A stretch of 8,718 nucleotides of DNA, taken from NCBI GenBank assembly GCA_964538565.1, contig CAZIGW010000293.1, forward strand, positions 1-8,718. Reading direction: 5' to 3'. How positions within the stretch are numbered: the stretch's first letter is position 1; every line of letters begins with the position of its first letter. This DNA is from CAYVBN01 sp964538565 (GTDB lineage Bacteria; Pseudomonadota; Alphaproteobacteria; Rhizobiales; Xanthobacteraceae). A program made the translations under genes and the position numbers. Positions 7,157 through 8,718 of this stretch are shown one piece after another. Below the pieces are notes generated by a model. That model had not been told where the DNA came from. It was given only the letters and a program-made list of their open reading frames with translations, and did not search any database.

Positions 7157-8718
7157 ATGTCCGCAGCTCCGAACCCCCGTCCGCCGAAGAAGGGCGACCA
7201 CGTCTTCCTGGTCGACGGCTCGTCCTACATTTTCCGCGCCTACCACGCCCTGCCGCCGCTCAACCGCAAGTCGGACGGCCTGCAGCTCAACGCCGTGTTC
7301 GGCTTCTGCAACATGCTGTGGAAGCTCCTGCGCGACATGAAGCCGGAAGAGCGGCCGACGCATCTCGCGGTGGTGTTCGACAAGTCGGAAAAGACGTTTC
7401 GCACCGAGATCTATCCCCAGTACAAGGCGCATCGCCCGGATCCGCCCGACGATCTCATCCCCCAGTTCGCGCTGATCCGCGAGGCGGTGCGCGCGTTCGA
7501 CATCCCGTGCATCGAACAGCAGCGTTTCGAGGCCGACGATCTGATCGCCACCTATACGCGGCAGGCCTGCGAGGCGGGGGCGACGGTGACGATCGTCGCC
7601 TCCGACAAGGACCTGATGCAGCTCATCACCGACGGCGTCGTCATGTACGACACCATGAAGGAGAAGCGCATCGGCCGCGCCGAGGTGATCGAGAAGTTCG
7701 GCGTGCCGCCCGAGAAGGTCATCGAGGTGCAGTCGTTGATCGGCGATTCGACCGACAACGTTCCGGGCGTGCCGGGCATCGGCGTGAAGACCGCCGCGCA
7801 GCTGATCACCGAGTACGGCGATCTCGACACGCTGCTCAAGCGCGCGCCGGAGATCAAGCAGGAGAAGCGGCGCCGGTCGCTGCTCGAGCACGCGGACCAG
7901 GCGCGCCTGTCGAAGACGCTGGTGACGCTCGACGACCGCGTGCCGCTCGACGTGCCGCTCGCCGATCTCGCGGTGCACGATCCCGACCCGAAGCGGCTGA
8001 TCGCCTTCCTCAAGGCGATGGAATTCACGACGCTCACCCGCCGCGTCGGCGAGGCGACCGGCATCGATCCCGCCTCGGTCGAGCCGGACCAGACCATGAA
8101 GGCCGGTGCGCGCGCCGAAGCCGCCGCTCCGACCGCCGGCGCCGCCCAGGCGAAGCTGCCGCTCGAAGGCGGCAAGACGGCCGTGCGCGCGCCGCTGCCG
8201 GGCGACCGCGGAGCCGAGCTCGTTCCCGCGGCTCTGGCTGCCGAGCGCGCGGAGAAGGCGCGCAGCAGCAAGATCGACCGCTCACGCTACGAGACGGTGC
8301 GTTCCCTCGACCGGCTGCAGGCGTGGATCGATCGCGCCGGCGACATCGGCATGATCGCCATCGACACCGAGACGACGAGCCTCGATCCGATGCAGGCGGA
8401 GCTGTGCGGCTTCTCGCTCGCGCTCGGCCCCGGCGAGGCGTGCTACGTGCCGCTCGCCCATCGCCAGGGCGGCGCCGGCGGCAACGACAGCCTGTTCGCG
8501 GGCGAAATCGCGCCCGACCAGATCCGCGAGGCCGACGCGCTCGCCGCCATGAAGCCGCTGCTCGAGGATCCCGGCGTTCTCAAGATCGGGCACAATCTCA
8601 AGTTCGACTGGCAGATCTTCGCCCAGCGCGGGATCGAGATCGCGCCGTACGACGACACGATGCTGATGTCCTACGTGCTCGACGCCGGCAAGGGCGGCCA
8701 CGGCATGGACGACCTGTC
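7157..8718 (+). CDS. polA: DNA polymerase I, N-terminal part (cut by the window edge)
   Basis: The frame is open from the ATG at 7157 to the window end (520 codons, no stop), about half of a normal PolA. PolA fills gaps in excision repair and removes Okazaki primers. The 5'-3' exonuclease domain shows LVDGSSYIFRAYHALPPL (from residue 18), VVFDKS with D75, YKAHR (89-93), FEADDL (124-129) and ASDKD (148-152), together the acidic metal-binding set. The helix-3-turn-helix motif follows at GDSTDNVPGVPGIGVKT (196-212). An Ala/Pro/Gly-rich linker spans about 313-370. The 3'-5' exonuclease domain begins near 376 and has AIDTETTSLD (401-410; D403 and E405) and HNLKFDW (479-485), so proofreading looks intact. 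The polymerase domain lies beyond the edge. An in-frame TAA at 7121 and no other start codon between it and 7157 fix the start. The gene runs divergently from ugd. Confidence 0.95.
   Translation, partial: MSAAPNPRPPKKGDHVFLVDGSSYIFRAYHALPPLNRKSDGLQLNAVFGFCNMLWKLLRDMKPEERPTHLAVVFDKSEKTFRTEIYPQYKAHRPDPPDDLIPQFALIREAVRAFDIPCIEQQRFEADDLIATYTRQACEAGATVTIVASDKDLMQLITDGVVMYDTMKEKRIGRAEVIEKFGVPPEKVIEVQSLIGDSTDNVPGVPGIGVKTAAQLITEYGDLDTLLKRAPEIKQEKRRRSLLEHADQARLSKTLVTLDDRVPLDVPLADLAVHDPDPKRLIAFLKAMEFTTLTRRVGEATGIDPASVEPDQTMKAGARAEAAAPTAGAAQAKLPLEGGKTAVRAPLPGDRGAELVPAALAAERAEKARSSKIDRSRYETVRSLDRLQAWIDRAGDIGMIAIDTETTSLDPMQAELCGFSLALGPGEACYVPLAHRQGGAGGNDSLFAGEIAPDQIREADALAAMKPLLEDPGVLKIGHNLKFDWQIFAQRGIEIAPYDDTMLMSYVLDAGKGGHGMDDL

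Noticed and set aside
7020..7340. A 106-codon plus-strand frame starting in the intergenic region before polA
   Set aside because: It starts at GTG without a ribosome-binding site, runs out of frame into polA, and has the composition of a shadow frame.
6962..7978. A 338-codon minus-strand frame opposite polA and the intergenic region
   Set aside because: The plus strand encodes an unmistakable PolA exonuclease domain here. The antisense product is His/Arg/Leu-rich with no domain.
1..8718. A defence island, mobile element, prophage, CRISPR array or novel gene system
   Set aside because: All long coding regions belong to known metabolic or housekeeping families with intact motifs. I saw no transposase, integrase, direct-repeat array or drop in GC content that would mark foreign DNA.

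Overview
The window is GC-rich throughout, with strong G/C bias at third codon positions and no insertion sequences, tRNAs, rRNAs or CRISPR repeats that I can see. The gene set and protein style (a PolA N-terminus of the rhizobial type, a TIGR02281-like retropepsin, HrpB, a 438-aa UDP-glucose dehydrogenase) point to an alphaproteobacterium, most likely of the order Hyphomicrobiales. That placement is inferred from recall of protein families, not from a search.

Layout. Positions 1-126 hold the 3' end of a small [2Fe-2S] subunit gene, coupled by an ATGA overlap to a 759-aa Tat-exported molybdopterin-binding subunit (123-2402, +). Together they make a two-subunit, FAD-less molybdenum hydroxylase of the isoquinoline 1-oxidoreductase type. 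A short convergent gap with a small hairpin (2402-2417) separates it from a leftward block: a membrane-anchored retropepsin-like aspartic protease (2438-2932, -), the ATP-dependent helicase HrpB (3097-5586, -) and UDP-glucose 6-dehydrogenase (5617-6933, -). In transcription order this block is ugd, then hrpB 30 bp later, then a GC-rich hairpin at the hrpB stop codon, then the protease. A 223-bp divergent intergenic region with two perfect 12-bp palindromes separates ugd from polA (7157 to the right edge, +). The polA fragment covers the 5'-3' exonuclease domain, the linker and the start of the 3'-5' exonuclease domain.

The genes do not form one pathway. The molybdenum hydroxylase pair is a functional unit. 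ugd and hrpB are probably co-transcribed because of their spacing, but no common function is evident. polA is a housekeeping gene with its own promoter region. I found no sign of a new defence, mobile or biosynthetic system. The points most worth a second look are the palindromes and the odd polA ribosome-binding-site spacing in the ugd-polA gap, and the unassigned substrate of the exported hydroxylase.
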